Part shown: in pieces, positions 34,936 to 43,677 of the stretch | Numbering within the stretch: position 1 is the stretch's first letter | Layout: the number at the start of each line of letters is the position of its first letter | Assembly (NCBI GenBank): GCA_051646105.1 | Contig: JBOFCO010000095.1 | Location: 1 to 64,000 of the forward strand | Reading direction: 5' to 3' | Length of the DNA: 64,000 nt | DNA from: JBOFCO01 sp051646105 | GTDB lineage: Bacteria > Pseudomonadota > Alphaproteobacteria > Rhodobacterales > Rhodobacteraceae | Position numbers and translations under genes: made by a program | The notes under the pieces: generated by a model | Seen by the model: the letters and a program-made list of their open reading frames with translations, nothing else | What the model was told of the DNA's origin: nothing | Databases searched by the model: none

Positions 34936-36384
34936 CTAGCGGGACGCCGCAAGCAGCCCTTCCACGTCCAGGTGTGCCTCGATATGCGCGGCCAACGCAT
35001 CCAGCGTGTCCTCGACCGTAACGCTGTAGCTGGTGCCTGAAGCGGGAACACCAAATCCGGACAGAAATGCCGCGCGAAAGGCGTCGCTGGCGAACATGCC
35101 GTGCAGATAGCTGCCCATGACGCGGCCATCGGCGGAAACCGCGCCCTCCGCCTGCCCGGCCACAAGCGCAAAAGGACGGGCCCTGTCGGGGCCGACGGAT
35201 TGCCCGATGTGGATTTCATACCCCCGCATCGGCTGGCCGGTGGCCGCATGTATTGCCTCGGTCCGCGTCAACCGCTTGTCGGGCGTCATCACCGTTTCGA
35301 TGTCGAGCAAACCAAGTGCCGGCGTTTCCCCGACCGCACCCTCGATCCCCTCGGGATCGCGCACCACCCGGCCCAGAATCTGATAACCGCCACAGATACC
35401 CAGCACATGCCCGCCGCGCCGGACATGTGCGGCAAGATCGACATCCCATCCCTGCGTGCGCAGGAATGCCAGATCGGCGCGGGTGGACTTGCTGCCGGGG
35501 ATGATGACCAGCCCGGCATCACCCGGAATCGCCTGCCCGGAGCGCAGCATGGTCAGGCGCACGCCGGGTTCCTGGGCCAGCGGATCGAGATCGTCGAAAT
35601 TGGCGATGCGCGACAGGGTCAGGCAGACGATGTGCAAGGCACCGCTGCCGACATTCTGCGGCAGGTCCAGCGCATCCTCGGCAGGCAGCCGCGCCGCATC
35701 GGGGAAATAGGGCAACACCCCATATCCCGGCCACCCGGTCCTTTCGGCAATCATCCGATAGCCATCGTCGAAAAGCGAAGGATCGCCCCGGAACTTGTTG
35801 ACAAGAAAGCCGCCGACCATCGCCGCATCATCGGGATCAAGCACGGAACGGGTGCCCACAAGCTGCGCGATCACCCCGCCGCGGTCGATATCGCCCGCGA
35901 TCACTACCGGCACACCCGCCGCCCGCGCAAACCCCATGTTGGCAATATCGCCGGCACGCAGGTTCACCTCTGCCGGGCTGCCCGCACCTTCGGCGATCAC
36001 CAGATCGTGCGCCGCCTTCAGCCGCGCAAAACTCTCCAGGACCGGGACCATCAGAGATGGCTTCAGCGCCGCATAGTCCCTTGCCCTCACCGTCGCCAGC
36101 CGATGCCCCTGCACCACCACCTGCGCGCCGGTGTCCGTTTCGGGCTTCAGCAGCACCGGGTTCATGTCGGTATGGGCATCCAGCCCGCAGGCCAGCGCCT
36201 GCAAGGCCTGCGCCCGACCGATTTCGCCACCGTCCACGGTCACGGCGGCGTTGTTCGACATGTTCTGCGGCTTGAACGGCGCCACCGATAGCCCGCGCAG
36301 CCGCGCCGCCCGGCACAGACCCGCCACGATCAGCGACTTGCCGACATTCGACCCCGCCCCCTGGATCATCAAGGCGCGGCCCAT
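34936..36384 (-). CDS. cobQ: Cobyric acid synthase
   Basis: CobQ amidates four side chains of adenosylcobyrinic acid a,c-diamide with glutamine and ATP. The 482-residue protein has an N-terminal ATPase domain (P-loop IQGAGSNVGKS, residues 7-17) and a C-terminal triad-type amidotransferase domain with the nucleophile in LGICGGYQILG and the His in GSYLHGMF. The ATG at 36384 is preferred to a GTG two codons upstream because it matches the family start. The gene is convergent with the helicase gene, four bases away. Confidence 0.95.
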   Translation of the reverse strand: MGRALMIQGAGSNVGKSLIVAGLCRAARLRGLSVAPFKPQNMSNNAAVTVDGGEIGRAQALQALACGLDAHTDMNPVLLKPETDTGAQVVVQGHRLATVRARDYAALKPSLMVPVLESFARLKAAHDLVIAEGAGSPAEVNLRAGDIANMGFARAAGVPVVIAGDIDRGGVIAQLVGTRSVLDPDDAAMVGGFLVNKFRGDPSLFDDGYRMIAERTGWPGYGVLPYFPDAARLPAEDALDLPQNVGSGALHIVCLTLSRIANFDDLDPLAQEPGVRLTMLRSGQAIPGDAGLVIIPGSKSTRADLAFLRTQGWDVDLAAHVRRGGHVLGICGGYQILGRVVRDPEGIEGAVGETPALGLLDIETVMTPDKRLTRTEAIHAATGQPMRGYEIHIGQSVGPDRARPFALVAGQAEGAVSADGRVMGSYLHGMFASDAFRAAFLSGFGVPASGTSYSVTVEDTLDALAAHIEAHLDVEGLLAASR

Positions 36385-36436
36385 CAGCACCCGCCCCGAA
36401 GTCCGAAACGGGGGCTCCGCCCGCTGTCATGCGAAT

Positions 36437-36496
36437 GGGGGCTCCGCCCCCGGGCCTGCGGCCCTCCCCCGGGATATTTGCGGCCAGCCGGAAAGT
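36437..36496 (+). repeat. GATATTT palindromic repeat, copy c
   Basis: Order of parts: hairpin GGGGGC-TCC-GCCCCC, a GGGCC/GGCCC palindrome, CCCCCGGGATATTTG, then GGCCAGCCGGAAAG. The layout is the same as copies e and f. It lies upstream of cobQ. Confidence 0.85.
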
Positions 36497-36617
36497 GCGA
36501 TGAGCAAAACGGCACGCCCCGTCTCGGTCGGCAGAAGGGCCGGCGAAACAGGGCGCTTTCCGTCTGGACGGTCATCGGCGTCCCCGCCTGTACCGTACGC
36601 ATATGCTCCCCCATCAA

Positions 36618-36660
36618 TCTTTCCGTTTGGTTAAAATATCCCACGGGGGGTCCGGGGGGC
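36618..36660 (-). repeat. GATATTT palindromic repeat, copy d
   Basis: Read on minus it shows CCCCCCGGACCCCCC, then GTGGGATATTTTAACC and AAACGGAAAG. It faces copy c and lies just past the cobO stop. Confidence 0.8.
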
Positions 36661-36681
36661 GTGAAGCCACCCGGCCGTCGA

Positions 36682-37332
36682 TCAGAACTCCACACCCGGC
36701 TGGCCCTTGATGCCCGACCGGAACGGGTGTTTCACCAGTGTCATCTCCGTCACCAGATCGGCCAGATCGACCAGCGCTTCGGGCGCGTTGCGCCCGGTGA
36801 GAACGACATGGGTCAACGGCGGCTTTTCATCGCGCAGAAAGGATAGAACCTCGTCCACCGGCAGATATTCGTAGCGCAGCGCGATGTTGATCTCGTCCAG
36901 CAGCACCATGCGGATCGCCGGATCGCGGATCAGTTCCTTTGCCTTTTCCCACCCCTTGCGCGCCATCTCGATGTCGCGCGCCTTGTCCTGGGTTTCCCAG
37001 GTGAAGCCCTCTCCCATCGCGTGAAACTGGCAGAGCGCGCTGAAATGCCCCTCGATCAGCCGCCGTTCGCCGGTGTCCCAGGCGCCCTTGATGAACTGCA
37101 CCACCGCGCAGGGCATCCCGTGCGCGATGCAGCGCAGGATCATCCCGAAGCCGGACGAAGACTTGCCCTTCCCCGGCCCGGTATGCACGATCACCAGCCC
37201 CTTTTCGCCAGACTTTCCGGCCATGATCTTGTCGCGCGCGGCCTTCTTCTTGGCCATCTTGCTGGCGTGGCGGGCCAGATCGGCGTCCTGCGGGCCGGGT
37301 TCTGCGCCCGGCGTGTCGTTTCCATCCGTCAT
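36682..37332 (-). CDS. cobO: Cob(I)yrinic acid a,c-diamide adenosyltransferase
   Basis: CobO transfers the 5'-deoxyadenosyl group of ATP to reduced cobalt corrinoids. The 216-residue protein has the P-loop HTGPGKGKSSSGFG at 50-63 and family stretches FIKGAWDTGER, LLDEINIALRYEYL and VLTGRNAPEALVDLADLVTEM. The N-terminal ~25 residues are variable. It is divergent from the riboswitch-controlled plus-strand cob operon. Confidence 0.95.
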   Translation of the reverse strand: MTDGNDTPGAEPGPQDADLARHASKMAKKKAARDKIMAGKSGEKGLVIVHTGPGKGKSSSGFGMILRCIAHGMPCAVVQFIKGAWDTGERRLIEGHFSALCQFHAMGEGFTWETQDKARDIEMARKGWEKAKELIRDPAIRMVLLDEINIALRYEYLPVDEVLSFLRDEKPPLTHVVLTGRNAPEALVDLADLVTEMTLVKHPFRSGIKGQPGVEF

Positions 37333-37376
37333 ATGCCGGTCCTATCCTTGACAAGCTGGGGCATCCTGCCTCAGGT

Positions 37377-37590
37377 GGCGGGGTGCTGGTTCCTGTCCTA
37401 TGACAGGCGAAGAGGGAATGCGACAGGGAAGCGACGCCGCAGGCGCGAAACCCGAAGCGCAGCCGCCCCCGCGACCGTGACCGGAGAGGTTCCACCCGCC
37501 ACTGGCAACCCGTTTCGGGGTGCCGGGAAGGCAGGGACCGGGGGGCGAGGCCCCGCTCCGCAAGCCGGGAGACCTGCCAGCACAGGTGAA
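37377..37590 (+). promoter_or_regulatory. Cobalamin riboswitch upstream of DUF1636-cobW-cobN
   Basis: Conserved AdoCbl-riboswitch segments occur in order: GGTGCTGGTTCC (37382), GGGAA (37414), the core GCCGCCCCCGCGACCGTGA (37463), a CACTGG...GGGAAGGC stem region, and the B12 box AAGCCGGGAGACCTGCC (37562). About 100 bases of expression platform separate the B12 box from the DUF1636 ATG at 37691. It should repress the operon when cobalamin is plentiful. Confidence 0.93.
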
Positions 37591-37690
37591 GAAACGGGCG
37601 GACGGGGTGATCCGCGACCTTCGGCATGGGCTTTTCGCCCCTCCGTCGGCGCATTCCCCGATCCCGCGAAAGGGCCGGTGAAAGGGCAAG

Positions 37691-38056
37691 ATGGGCGCGG
37701 TGCTTCATGTCTGCATGACCTGCAAGGCGGGACAGCCGGTGGCGATGGGCGAGCTGCCGCCCGGCGCGCGGCTGCATGCCGCGCTGGTGGCGGCGGGCGC
37801 GCCCGAGGGTGTCGAAATCCGGCCCGTCGAATGCCTGTCGGCCTGCGACCACGGCTGCAACCTTGCGCTGACAAGGCGCGGCGGCTGGTCCTATGTCTAT
37901 GGTCGGCTTGGCCTTGACGACGTTCCCGAAATCCTGCGCGGGGCCGCGGCCTATGCCGCAGCGCCCGACGGCATCGTGCCCTGGCGCGACCGCCCCGTGA
38001 TCTTCCGCAAGCAGTCGCTTGCCCGCATACCGCCATTGGAGCCGCAAGATGTCTGA
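37691..38056 (+). CDS. DUF1636 family metal-binding protein (first copy)
   Basis: The 121-residue protein has cysteines at C8 and C11 (HVCMTCKAG) and C48, C52 and C56 (ECLSACDHGCN). The spacing recalls thioredoxin-fold [2Fe-2S] ferredoxins. DUF1636 proteins are found in cobalamin clusters, but their role is not established to my knowledge. It is the first gene under the B12 riboswitch and its stop overlaps the cobW start. A metal (cobalt) chaperone or an electron donor to CobG are possibilities. Confidence 0.82.
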   Translation: MGAVLHVCMTCKAGQPVAMGELPPGARLHAALVAAGAPEGVEIRPVECLSACDHGCNLALTRRGGWSYVYGRLGLDDVPEILRGAAAYAAAPDGIVPWRDRPVIFRKQSLARIPPLEPQDV

Positions 38057-39083
38057 CCTGTCGAAAATCCCCGTCACCATCATCACCGGCTTTCTCGGTG
38101 CTGGCAAAACCACGCTGATCCGGCATCTGATGGCCAATCCGCAGGGCAAGCGTCTGGCGGTGCTGGTCAATGAATTCGGCACCGTGGGCGTCGATGGCGA
38201 CATTCTGAAATCCTGTGCTGATGAAAACTGCCCGGAAGAAAACATCGTCGAACTGGCCAATGGCTGCATCTGCTGCACGGTGGCCGACGATTTCATCCCG
38301 ACGATCGAGGCGCTGATGGCCCTGCCCCGGCGCCCCGACCATATCCTGATCGAAACCTCTGGCCTCGCGTTGCCGAAGCCGCTTTTGAAGGCTTTCGACT
38401 GGCCCGCGATCCGTTCGAAGATCACCGTCGACGGCGTGGTGGCGCTGGCCGATGCCGAAGCGGTGGCGGCGGGGCGGTTTGCCCCCGATGTGGCGGCGGT
38501 GGATGCGCAGCGCGCGGCGGATGACAGCATCGACCACGAAACGCCGCTGTCGGAAGTGTTCGAGGATCAGATCGCCTGCGCCGACATCGTGCTGTTGTCC
38601 AAGGCCGATCTGGCAGGCGAGGCCGGGCTTGCCGCTGCCCGCGCGGTGATCGATGCCGAAACCCCGCGCGCCCTGCCGGTGCTGGCGATGACCGACGGGG
38701 TGATCGACCCGCGCGTGGTGCTGGGGCTGAACGCGGCCGCAGAGGACGATCTTGCCGCACGGCCCAGCCACCATGACGGGGCCGACGATCACGAGCATGA
38801 CGATTTTGATTCGGTGGTGATCGACCTGCCGGAGATTGCCGAGCCTGAAACGCTCGTAGCCGCCATTCAGAAGTTGGCGCGCGAACAGCACATCCTGCGG
38901 GTCAAGGGGCATGTCGCGGTGGCTGGCAAACCGATGCGTCTGCTGGTGCAGGCGGTGGGCGAGCGTGTCCGGCATCAGTTCGACCGGCCATGGGGCACGG
39001 GCCCGCGCGAGGGGCGGCTGGTGGTGATCGCGGAACATGACGACATCGATCCCGCCGCAATCCGCGCCGTTCTGGGGGCCTGA
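38049..39083 (+). CDS. cobW: CobW GTPase, cobalt metallochaperone
   Basis: CobW is a G3E GTPase thought to deliver cobalt to the CobNST chelatase. The 344-residue protein has the P-loop GFLGAGKTT (14-22), the metal-binding CICC motif in NGCICC (73-76), and a His/Asp-rich stretch HHDGADDHEHDDFD near 244-257 before the C-terminal domain. The ATG at 38049 overlaps the DUF1636 end by eight bases. cobN follows immediately, fitting a hand-over role. Confidence 0.95.
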   Translation: MSDLSKIPVTIITGFLGAGKTTLIRHLMANPQGKRLAVLVNEFGTVGVDGDILKSCADENCPEENIVELANGCICCTVADDFIPTIEALMALPRRPDHILIETSGLALPKPLLKAFDWPAIRSKITVDGVVALADAEAVAAGRFAPDVAAVDAQRAADDSIDHETPLSEVFEDQIACADIVLLSKADLAGEAGLAAARAVIDAETPRALPVLAMTDGVIDPRVVLGLNAAAEDDLAARPSHHDGADDHEHDDFDSVVIDLPEIAEPETLVAAIQKLAREQHILRVKGHVAVAGKPMRLLVQAVGERVRHQFDRPWGTGPREGRLVVIAEHDDIDPAAIRAVLGA

Positions 39084-39088
39084 CGCCT

Positions 39089-42000
39089 GTGCATGTCGTC
39101 TTCCGCGAAAGCCATGGGCTTGAGGAAACGGAAACGCCGTTCGATCCGGGGCAGTCCCCCGCCGATCTGATCGTGCTTTCGTTTTCCGACAGCGACCTTG
39201 GCGCTTTCGCAGCGGGCTGGCACCGGGCGAAAGCGGCAGATTCCCCCCTGCCCTCGGTTCGTTTGCAGAACCTCGTGGCGCTGAAACATCCGATTTCGGT
39301 CGATACCTATCTGGAGTCGACCCTGTCCGGTGCAAAGGCCGTGCTGATCCGGCTCATCGGCGGGGAAAGCTACTGGCCGTATGGGCTGGCTTCGGTGCAG
39401 GATATCTGCCGCCGCAGGGGCATCGCCCTGGCGGTGTTGCCTGCCGACGGGCGAGAGGACGCGCGGCTTGACGCGCTTTCCACCCTGCCCCTGTCCACAC
39501 TGCGGCAACTCGCGGCGCTGTGCGATGCCGGGGGGGCGGTTGCGGCACAGACAGCCCTTGCGCAACTTGCGTTGGCGGCGGGCCTTTATGCCGGGCCGGT
39601 GCGGGGCGAAAAATCCGTGCCCGACTGCGGCTGGTATGATCCTGCACGGGGTGTGATCGCGGCCCCGGACAGGGATGACACGCGCCCGCTGGCCGTCGTC
39701 ACCTTCTACCGCTCCTACCTGACCGCCGCCGATACCGGGCCGGTCGATGCGCTGATCCATGCACTGCGGGAAAGCGGTTTTGCCGCTTTCGGCCTGTTCG
39801 CACCCTCGCTGAAGGGCAAGGCGGCGGAATGGGTAGGGCAGGCACTGGCTGCGCACCCGCCCGCCGCCATCGTGAACGCTACCGCCTTTTCGGCAAAGGG
39901 GCACGACGGCAGCAGCCCGCTCGACACCGCCGGGTGCCCGGTGTTTCAGGTCGCCCTGTCCACGGCGCGGCGGCGCGACTGGGCGGCGGCAGAACGCGGC
40001 CTGTCGCCCGCCGATCTGGCCATGCATGTGGTGTTGCCGGAAGTGGACGGGCGCATCTTCGCCGGTGTGGTCAGCTTCAAGGCCCCCACGCCGCGTGACC
40101 CCGACCTGCAATTTTCCCGCTTCGTCCATCGGGCAGAACCGGACCGGGTGGCGGCGGTGGCCGACCGTGTGGCCGCGTGGCACCGGCTGACAACGACATC
40201 GAAGGCGGAGCGCAGGCTGGCACTGGTGCTGTCAACCTATCCGGGCAAGGGCTGGAACCTCGCCCATGCCGTCGGGCTGGATGCGCTGGCCTCGGCAAAG
40301 GTGATGCTGGAACGGTTGACGGGCGAGGGATATGCTCGCGCAGCCCCCCCACCCCATCCCTCCCCCACGAGGGGGCAGGGAGGCGCATTTTCCGGCATCA
40401 GAGCGCCGGTTGAAACCCACACCATCCCTCCCCCCTGCGGGGAGGGGCTGGGGGTGGGGGGCCTTGCCTCTCTCGAACACGCGCTTCAGGCCGAAACCCT
40501 GCACTGGCCGCTCGACGCCTACCTGAATGCTCTGAACACCTTGCCCAAGACCCTGCGGCAAACCCTCAACGCCGCATGGGGCAACCCGGCAGATGATCCC
40601 GCCTGCCGCGACGGCGCGTTCCGCTTCCCCGCTGTCCGATGCGGCGAAACACTCGTCGCCCTGCAACCTGAACGCGGAGAGGTGCAGACCCGCGCCGACA
40701 GCTATCACGACCTGTCGCGCACCCCGCGCCATTCCTACGTGGCCTTCTATCTTTGGCTCCGCGCGCAGGGGCTACATGCGCTGGTCCATATCGGCGCGCA
40801 TGGCACGCTGGAATGGCTGCCGGGCAAATCCGTTGCGCTGTCGGCGGACTGCTGGCCCGAGGCGCTGACGGGGCCGACACCGGTGATCTATCCCTTCATC
40901 GTCAACGACCCCGGAGAGGCCGCCCAGGCCAAGCGCCGCATCGGCGCGGTGACGCTGGGCCACCTGCCGCCGCCGCTGGTGGCCAGCGCCACGCCCGACG
41001 GGCTGGCGGCGCTGGAGCGGCTGCTGGACGAATATTCCACGGCGGACGGGCTGGATCCCGCGCGACGCGGTCGCCTGATCGCGGCCATCCGGGCAGAGGC
41101 GCAGGCGGCAGGGGTGGAAGCCGACCTTGCCCTGCCCGCCGATGCGGGCGCGGCAGAGGCGATTACCCGCATCGACCGTTTTGTCTGCGACCTGAAGGAA
41201 AGCCGCTTCGGCGACGGGTTGCACATCTGGGGTAACGGCGCGGGGGAATGGGAGGGATTTCTTGCCGCACTCGACGGACGGCGGGTTCCCGCAGGCCCGG
41301 CCGGATCGCCGTGGCGCGGGCGCGCCGACGTGCTGCCCACGGGGCGGAACCTGTATTCCGTCGACCCGCGCGCGGTGCCGTCCCGCGCCGCCCATGCGCA
41401 GGGCGTGAAGCTGGCCGAAGAACTGCTGCGCCGTCATTTGCAGGATCACGGCGACTGGCCGCGCGGGCTGGTGGTGGACCTGTGGGGATCGGCGACCATG
41501 CGCACGGCTGGCGAGGAATTCGCCATGGCGCTGCATCTGGCGGGCCTCGCCCCGGTCTGGGACGCCGGATCGGATCGTGTTTCGGGGGTGGAGGTGCTGC
41601 CGCTGGCGCTGCTGGGCCGCCCCCGGACTGACGTCACATTGCGCGTTTCCGGCCTGTTCCGCGACGTGTTTCCGGGGCTGGCGCAACTGTTCGAAACCGG
41701 GGCCGCCGCGCTGGCCACGCGGGACGAGGCAGCCGAAGATAACCCCTATCTTGCGGCGACACCGCGCGTCTTTGGCCCAAAACCGGGGCTTTACGGGCTG
41801 GGCGTGGGTGAGACGCTGGAGGAATACTCCGACGCGGGCCGAAAAGCGGCGGGCGAGGCCTGGCTGAAGGGGTCCGAATGGGCCATTGATGCGAAAGGCG
41901 ACGCCCGACAGGACCGCGCGGCGCTGGAGGCGCGGGTGCTGGCAGCGGACGCCTTTGCCCATGTGCAGGATCTGGCGGAAAGCGACCTGTTGCTGGCGTC

Positions 42001-42451
42001 CGACTATGCCGCGCATGAGGGCGGCTTTGCCGCCGCCGTGGCCGCGCTGGGAGGCACGGCTCCCGCGCTCTATCACATTGATGCTACCCGCCCCGATGCC
42101 CCCCGCGCCCGCGCGCTGGCCGAGGAAATCGCCCGCGTCACCCGTGCCCGCGCCGCCAATCCCGACTGGGCCAGCGGCATGATGCGCCACGGCTTTCGCG
42201 GCGCGGCGGAAATCGCCGCGACGCTCGATCATCTGGCGGCGTTTGCCCATCTGACGCGCGCGGTGCCGCCGCATCTGTTCGACCTGTATCACGAGGCGAC
42301 GCTGGGCCGCGACGATCTGGTGGCATTCATGCAGCAGGCGAGCCCGGAAGCGCTTCAGGCGATGCGCGACCGCTTCGCCGCGCTGCGGGATGCGGGGCTG
42401 TGGATCACGCGGCGCAATTCCATAGCGGCGGCGATGGGGGCCAGGGCATGA
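39089..42451 (+). CDS. cobN: Aerobic cobaltochelatase subunit CobN, with a repeat-derived internal insertion
   Basis: CobN is the large subunit of the ATP-dependent CobNST chelatase that inserts cobalt into hydrogenobyrinic acid a,c-diamide. The 1120-residue protein starts GTG with the family N-terminus MHVVFRESHGLEE. Chelatase stretches include HIGAHGTLEWLPGKS, LPTGRNLYSVDPRAVPS, DLWGSATMRTAGEE and GMMRHGFRGAAEI. Residues about 419-458 (rich in Pro and Gly) are encoded by a palindromic element and break the conserved region between GEGYA and LEHAL, though the frame is kept. Its partners CobS and CobT are not in the window. The end overlaps cobG by four bases. Confidence 0.93.
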   Translation: MHVVFRESHGLEETETPFDPGQSPADLIVLSFSDSDLGAFAAGWHRAKAADSPLPSVRLQNLVALKHPISVDTYLESTLSGAKAVLIRLIGGESYWPYGLASVQDICRRRGIALAVLPADGREDARLDALSTLPLSTLRQLAALCDAGGAVAAQTALAQLALAAGLYAGPVRGEKSVPDCGWYDPARGVIAAPDRDDTRPLAVVTFYRSYLTAADTGPVDALIHALRESGFAAFGLFAPSLKGKAAEWVGQALAAHPPAAIVNATAFSAKGHDGSSPLDTAGCPVFQVALSTARRRDWAAAERGLSPADLAMHVVLPEVDGRIFAGVVSFKAPTPRDPDLQFSRFVHRAEPDRVAAVADRVAAWHRLTTTSKAERRLALVLSTYPGKGWNLAHAVGLDALASAKVMLERLTGEGYARAAPPPHPSPTRGQGGAFSGIRAPVETHTIPPPCGEGLGVGGLASLEHALQAETLHWPLDAYLNALNTLPKTLRQTLNAAWGNPADDPACRDGAFRFPAVRCGETLVALQPERGEVQTRADSYHDLSRTPRHSYVAFYLWLRAQGLHALVHIGAHGTLEWLPGKSVALSADCWPEALTGPTPVIYPFIVNDPGEAAQAKRRIGAVTLGHLPPPLVASATPDGLAALERLLDEYSTADGLDPARRGRLIAAIRAEAQAAGVEADLALPADAGAAEAITRIDRFVCDLKESRFGDGLHIWGNGAGEWEGFLAALDGRRVPAGPAGSPWRGRADVLPTGRNLYSVDPRAVPSRAAHAQGVKLAEELLRRHLQDHGDWPRGLVVDLWGSATMRTAGEEFAMALHLAGLAPVWDAGSDRVSGVEVLPLALLGRPRTDVTLRVSGLFRDVFPGLAQLFETGAAALATRDEAAEDNPYLAATPRVFGPKPGLYGLGVGETLEEYSDAGRKAAGEAWLKGSEWAIDAKGDARQDRAALEARVLAADAFAHVQDLAESDLLLASDYAAHEGGFAAAVAALGGTAPALYHIDATRPDAPRARALAEEIARVTRARAANPDWASGMMRHGFRGAAEIAATLDHLAAFAHLTRAVPPHLFDLYHEATLGRDDLVAFMQQASPEALQAMRDRFAALRDAGLWITRRNSIAAAMGARA
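40343..40461. repeat. In-frame palindromic element inside cobN
   Basis: Two imperfect 39-base inverted arms (40344-40382 and 40423-40461) share CCCCCCACCCC and CCCTCCCC blocks, and each arm is itself a small palindrome (CCCTCCCCC-ACGA-GGGGG). A ~40-base spacer with a further hairpin (CGGC/GCCG) joins them. The element adds about 40 codons without a stop. Composition and low complexity differ sharply from the rest of cobN. Confidence 0.85.
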
Positions 42452-43677
42452 ACGGGATCGCCGGCAAAGGGGGGCTGTCTGCCCCCCGCGGGGCCTCCGG
42501 CCCCTCCCCCCGAGGATATTTGGACCAGACTGAAAGTGGGTTCGAAGTCAGGGGATGGTGTCCCGGCGCGCTCAGGCCCATGCTGTCGGGCGATGGCTGG
42601 GTGGTGCGCGTGCGGCCCCGGGGCGGGCGATTGTCGCCAGCGCAGGCTGCCGGAATCGCGGACCTGGCCGGGCGGTTCGGCAACGGGCGGATCGACCTGT
42701 CGGCGCGGGCCAACCTTCAGATCCGTGGCGTGACGGAAGCGGGCCTTGAACCGCTGGTCACAGGATTGCGCGGGCTGGACCTGGTCGATGACAGCGCCGA
42801 GGCGGAGGCGCGGCGCAACATCGTTGTGACGCCGTTTCACGCAGCGGGGGACGGGACCGAAGCCTTGTCGATGGCGCTGGAAACCGCGCTGTCTGGCGCC
42901 GCGGACCTGCCCGGAAAGTTCGGGTTTGCCATCGATACCGGGGCTGAGCCGGTGCTTCGGGGGGCATCCGCCGATATCCGCATCGAACGGGTGGCGGGTG
43001 GACTGGTCTGCTATGCCGATGGTGCGCGGACCGGCGCGGCGACAGGCACTGACGATGCGGTGACGGCGACGATGGACCTGGCGGAATGGTTCTTGGCATC
43101 GGGCGGGGTCGTCTCTGGCCGCGGGCGGATGGCGGCGCTGATCGCTTCCGGCGTCGCGTTGCCGGAACGCTTCCGTGCGGTGCCGGTTGCAGATGGGGCT
43201 GTCACCCAGCCGGAACCCGGCCCCTGTGCGCAGGGCCAGCTTGTCGGCCTGTCCTTTGGCGCTACGGATGCGGCAACACTGGCCGCGCTGGCGAGGCTTG
43301 GCCCGATCCGGCTGACGCCCTGGCGGATGCTGCTGGTGGAAAGCGGCGCACCCATCGCGGTGCCGGGGGTTGTCACCCGGCGCGGCGATCCGCTGCTGCG
43401 CGTGTCGGCCTGCACCGGTGCGCCGGACTGTCCGCAGGGCAGGCAGCCCGTGCGCGATCTGGCCCGTGCGCTGGCGCAAGGCATACCTGCCGCCGACCTG
43501 CATGTTTCCGGCTGTGCCAAGGGCTGCGCCCATCCCGGCCCCGCCGCGCTGACCCTTGTCGGAACGTCGCAGGGCTTCGACCTTGTCCGCGACGGTCGGG
43601 CATGGGATAGCCCCGCGCAAACCGGCCTGCCTGCCGATCCCGCAATGCTTCTCGACCACCTCAACCGGACCACATGA
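42448..43677 (+). CDS. cobG: Precorrin-3B synthase CobG, with repeat-derived N-terminus
   Basis: CobG is the oxygen-dependent Fe-S monooxygenase that converts precorrin-3A to precorrin-3B, the marker of the aerobic pathway. The 409-residue protein has a nitrite/sulfite-reductase fold with cluster cysteines in CTGAPDCPQG and SGCAKGCAHPG. Conserved sequence starts at GWCPGALRPMLSGDGW (residue 36 onward). The preceding ~25 residues are encoded by copy e of the GATATTT repeat. The ATG at 42448 overlaps the cobN stop. A start downstream of the repeat would remove that tail, but no good start codon with a ribosome-binding site is seen there. Confidence 0.92.
   Translation: MNGIAGKGGLSAPRGASGPSPRGYLDQTESGFEVRGWCPGALRPMLSGDGWVVRVRPRGGRLSPAQAAGIADLAGRFGNGRIDLSARANLQIRGVTEAGLEPLVTGLRGLDLVDDSAEAEARRNIVVTPFHAAGDGTEALSMALETALSGAADLPGKFGFAIDTGAEPVLRGASADIRIERVAGGLVCYADGARTGAATGTDDAVTATMDLAEWFLASGGVVSGRGRMAALIASGVALPERFRAVPVADGAVTQPEPGPCAQGQLVGLSFGATDAATLAALARLGPIRLTPWRMLLVESGAPIAVPGVVTRRGDPLLRVSACTGAPDCPQGRQPVRDLARALAQGIPAADLHVSGCAKGCAHPGPAALTLVGTSQGFDLVRDGRAWDSPAQTGLPADPAMLLDHLNRTT
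42469..42537 (+). repeat. GATATTT palindromic repeat, copy e, inside the cobG reading frame
   Basis: Parts in order: hairpin GGGGGGC-TGTCT-GCCCCCC (42469-42487), the GGGGCC/GGCCCC palindrome, CCCCCCGAGGATATTTGG, then ACCAGACTGAAAG. It is the same layout as copies c and f, and is translated as residues about 8-30 of CobG. Confidence 0.88.

Larger units (their letters stand above)
36385..36681. other. Gap between cobQ and cobO with two converging repeat copies
   Basis: This 297-base gap holds two copies of the GATATTT repeat (36437-36496 and 36618-36660) pointing towards each other, with about 120 bases between. A partial copy of the GGGGCTCCGCCC hairpin also occurs at 36411-36422. Both strands have short open frames across it, none with a convincing family or ribosome-binding site. 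Any cobQ promoter must lie here or cobQ must be read from cobO. Confidence 0.6.

Noticed and set aside
36384..36695. A 103-codon minus frame spanning the gap between cobO and cobQ
   Set aside because: It runs through both repeat copies, which would encode Pro/Gly-rich ends, and has no family or ribosome-binding site.
37348..37376. Promoter TTGACA for the first riboswitch transcript
   Set aside because: The -35 word is perfect but no acceptable -10 lies 16-18 bases downstream, so I did not list it as a promoter.
40320..40470. Possible frameshift or assembly error in cobN
   Set aside because: The frame is open on both sides and conserved CobN sequence continues after the element, so the insertion keeps the frame.
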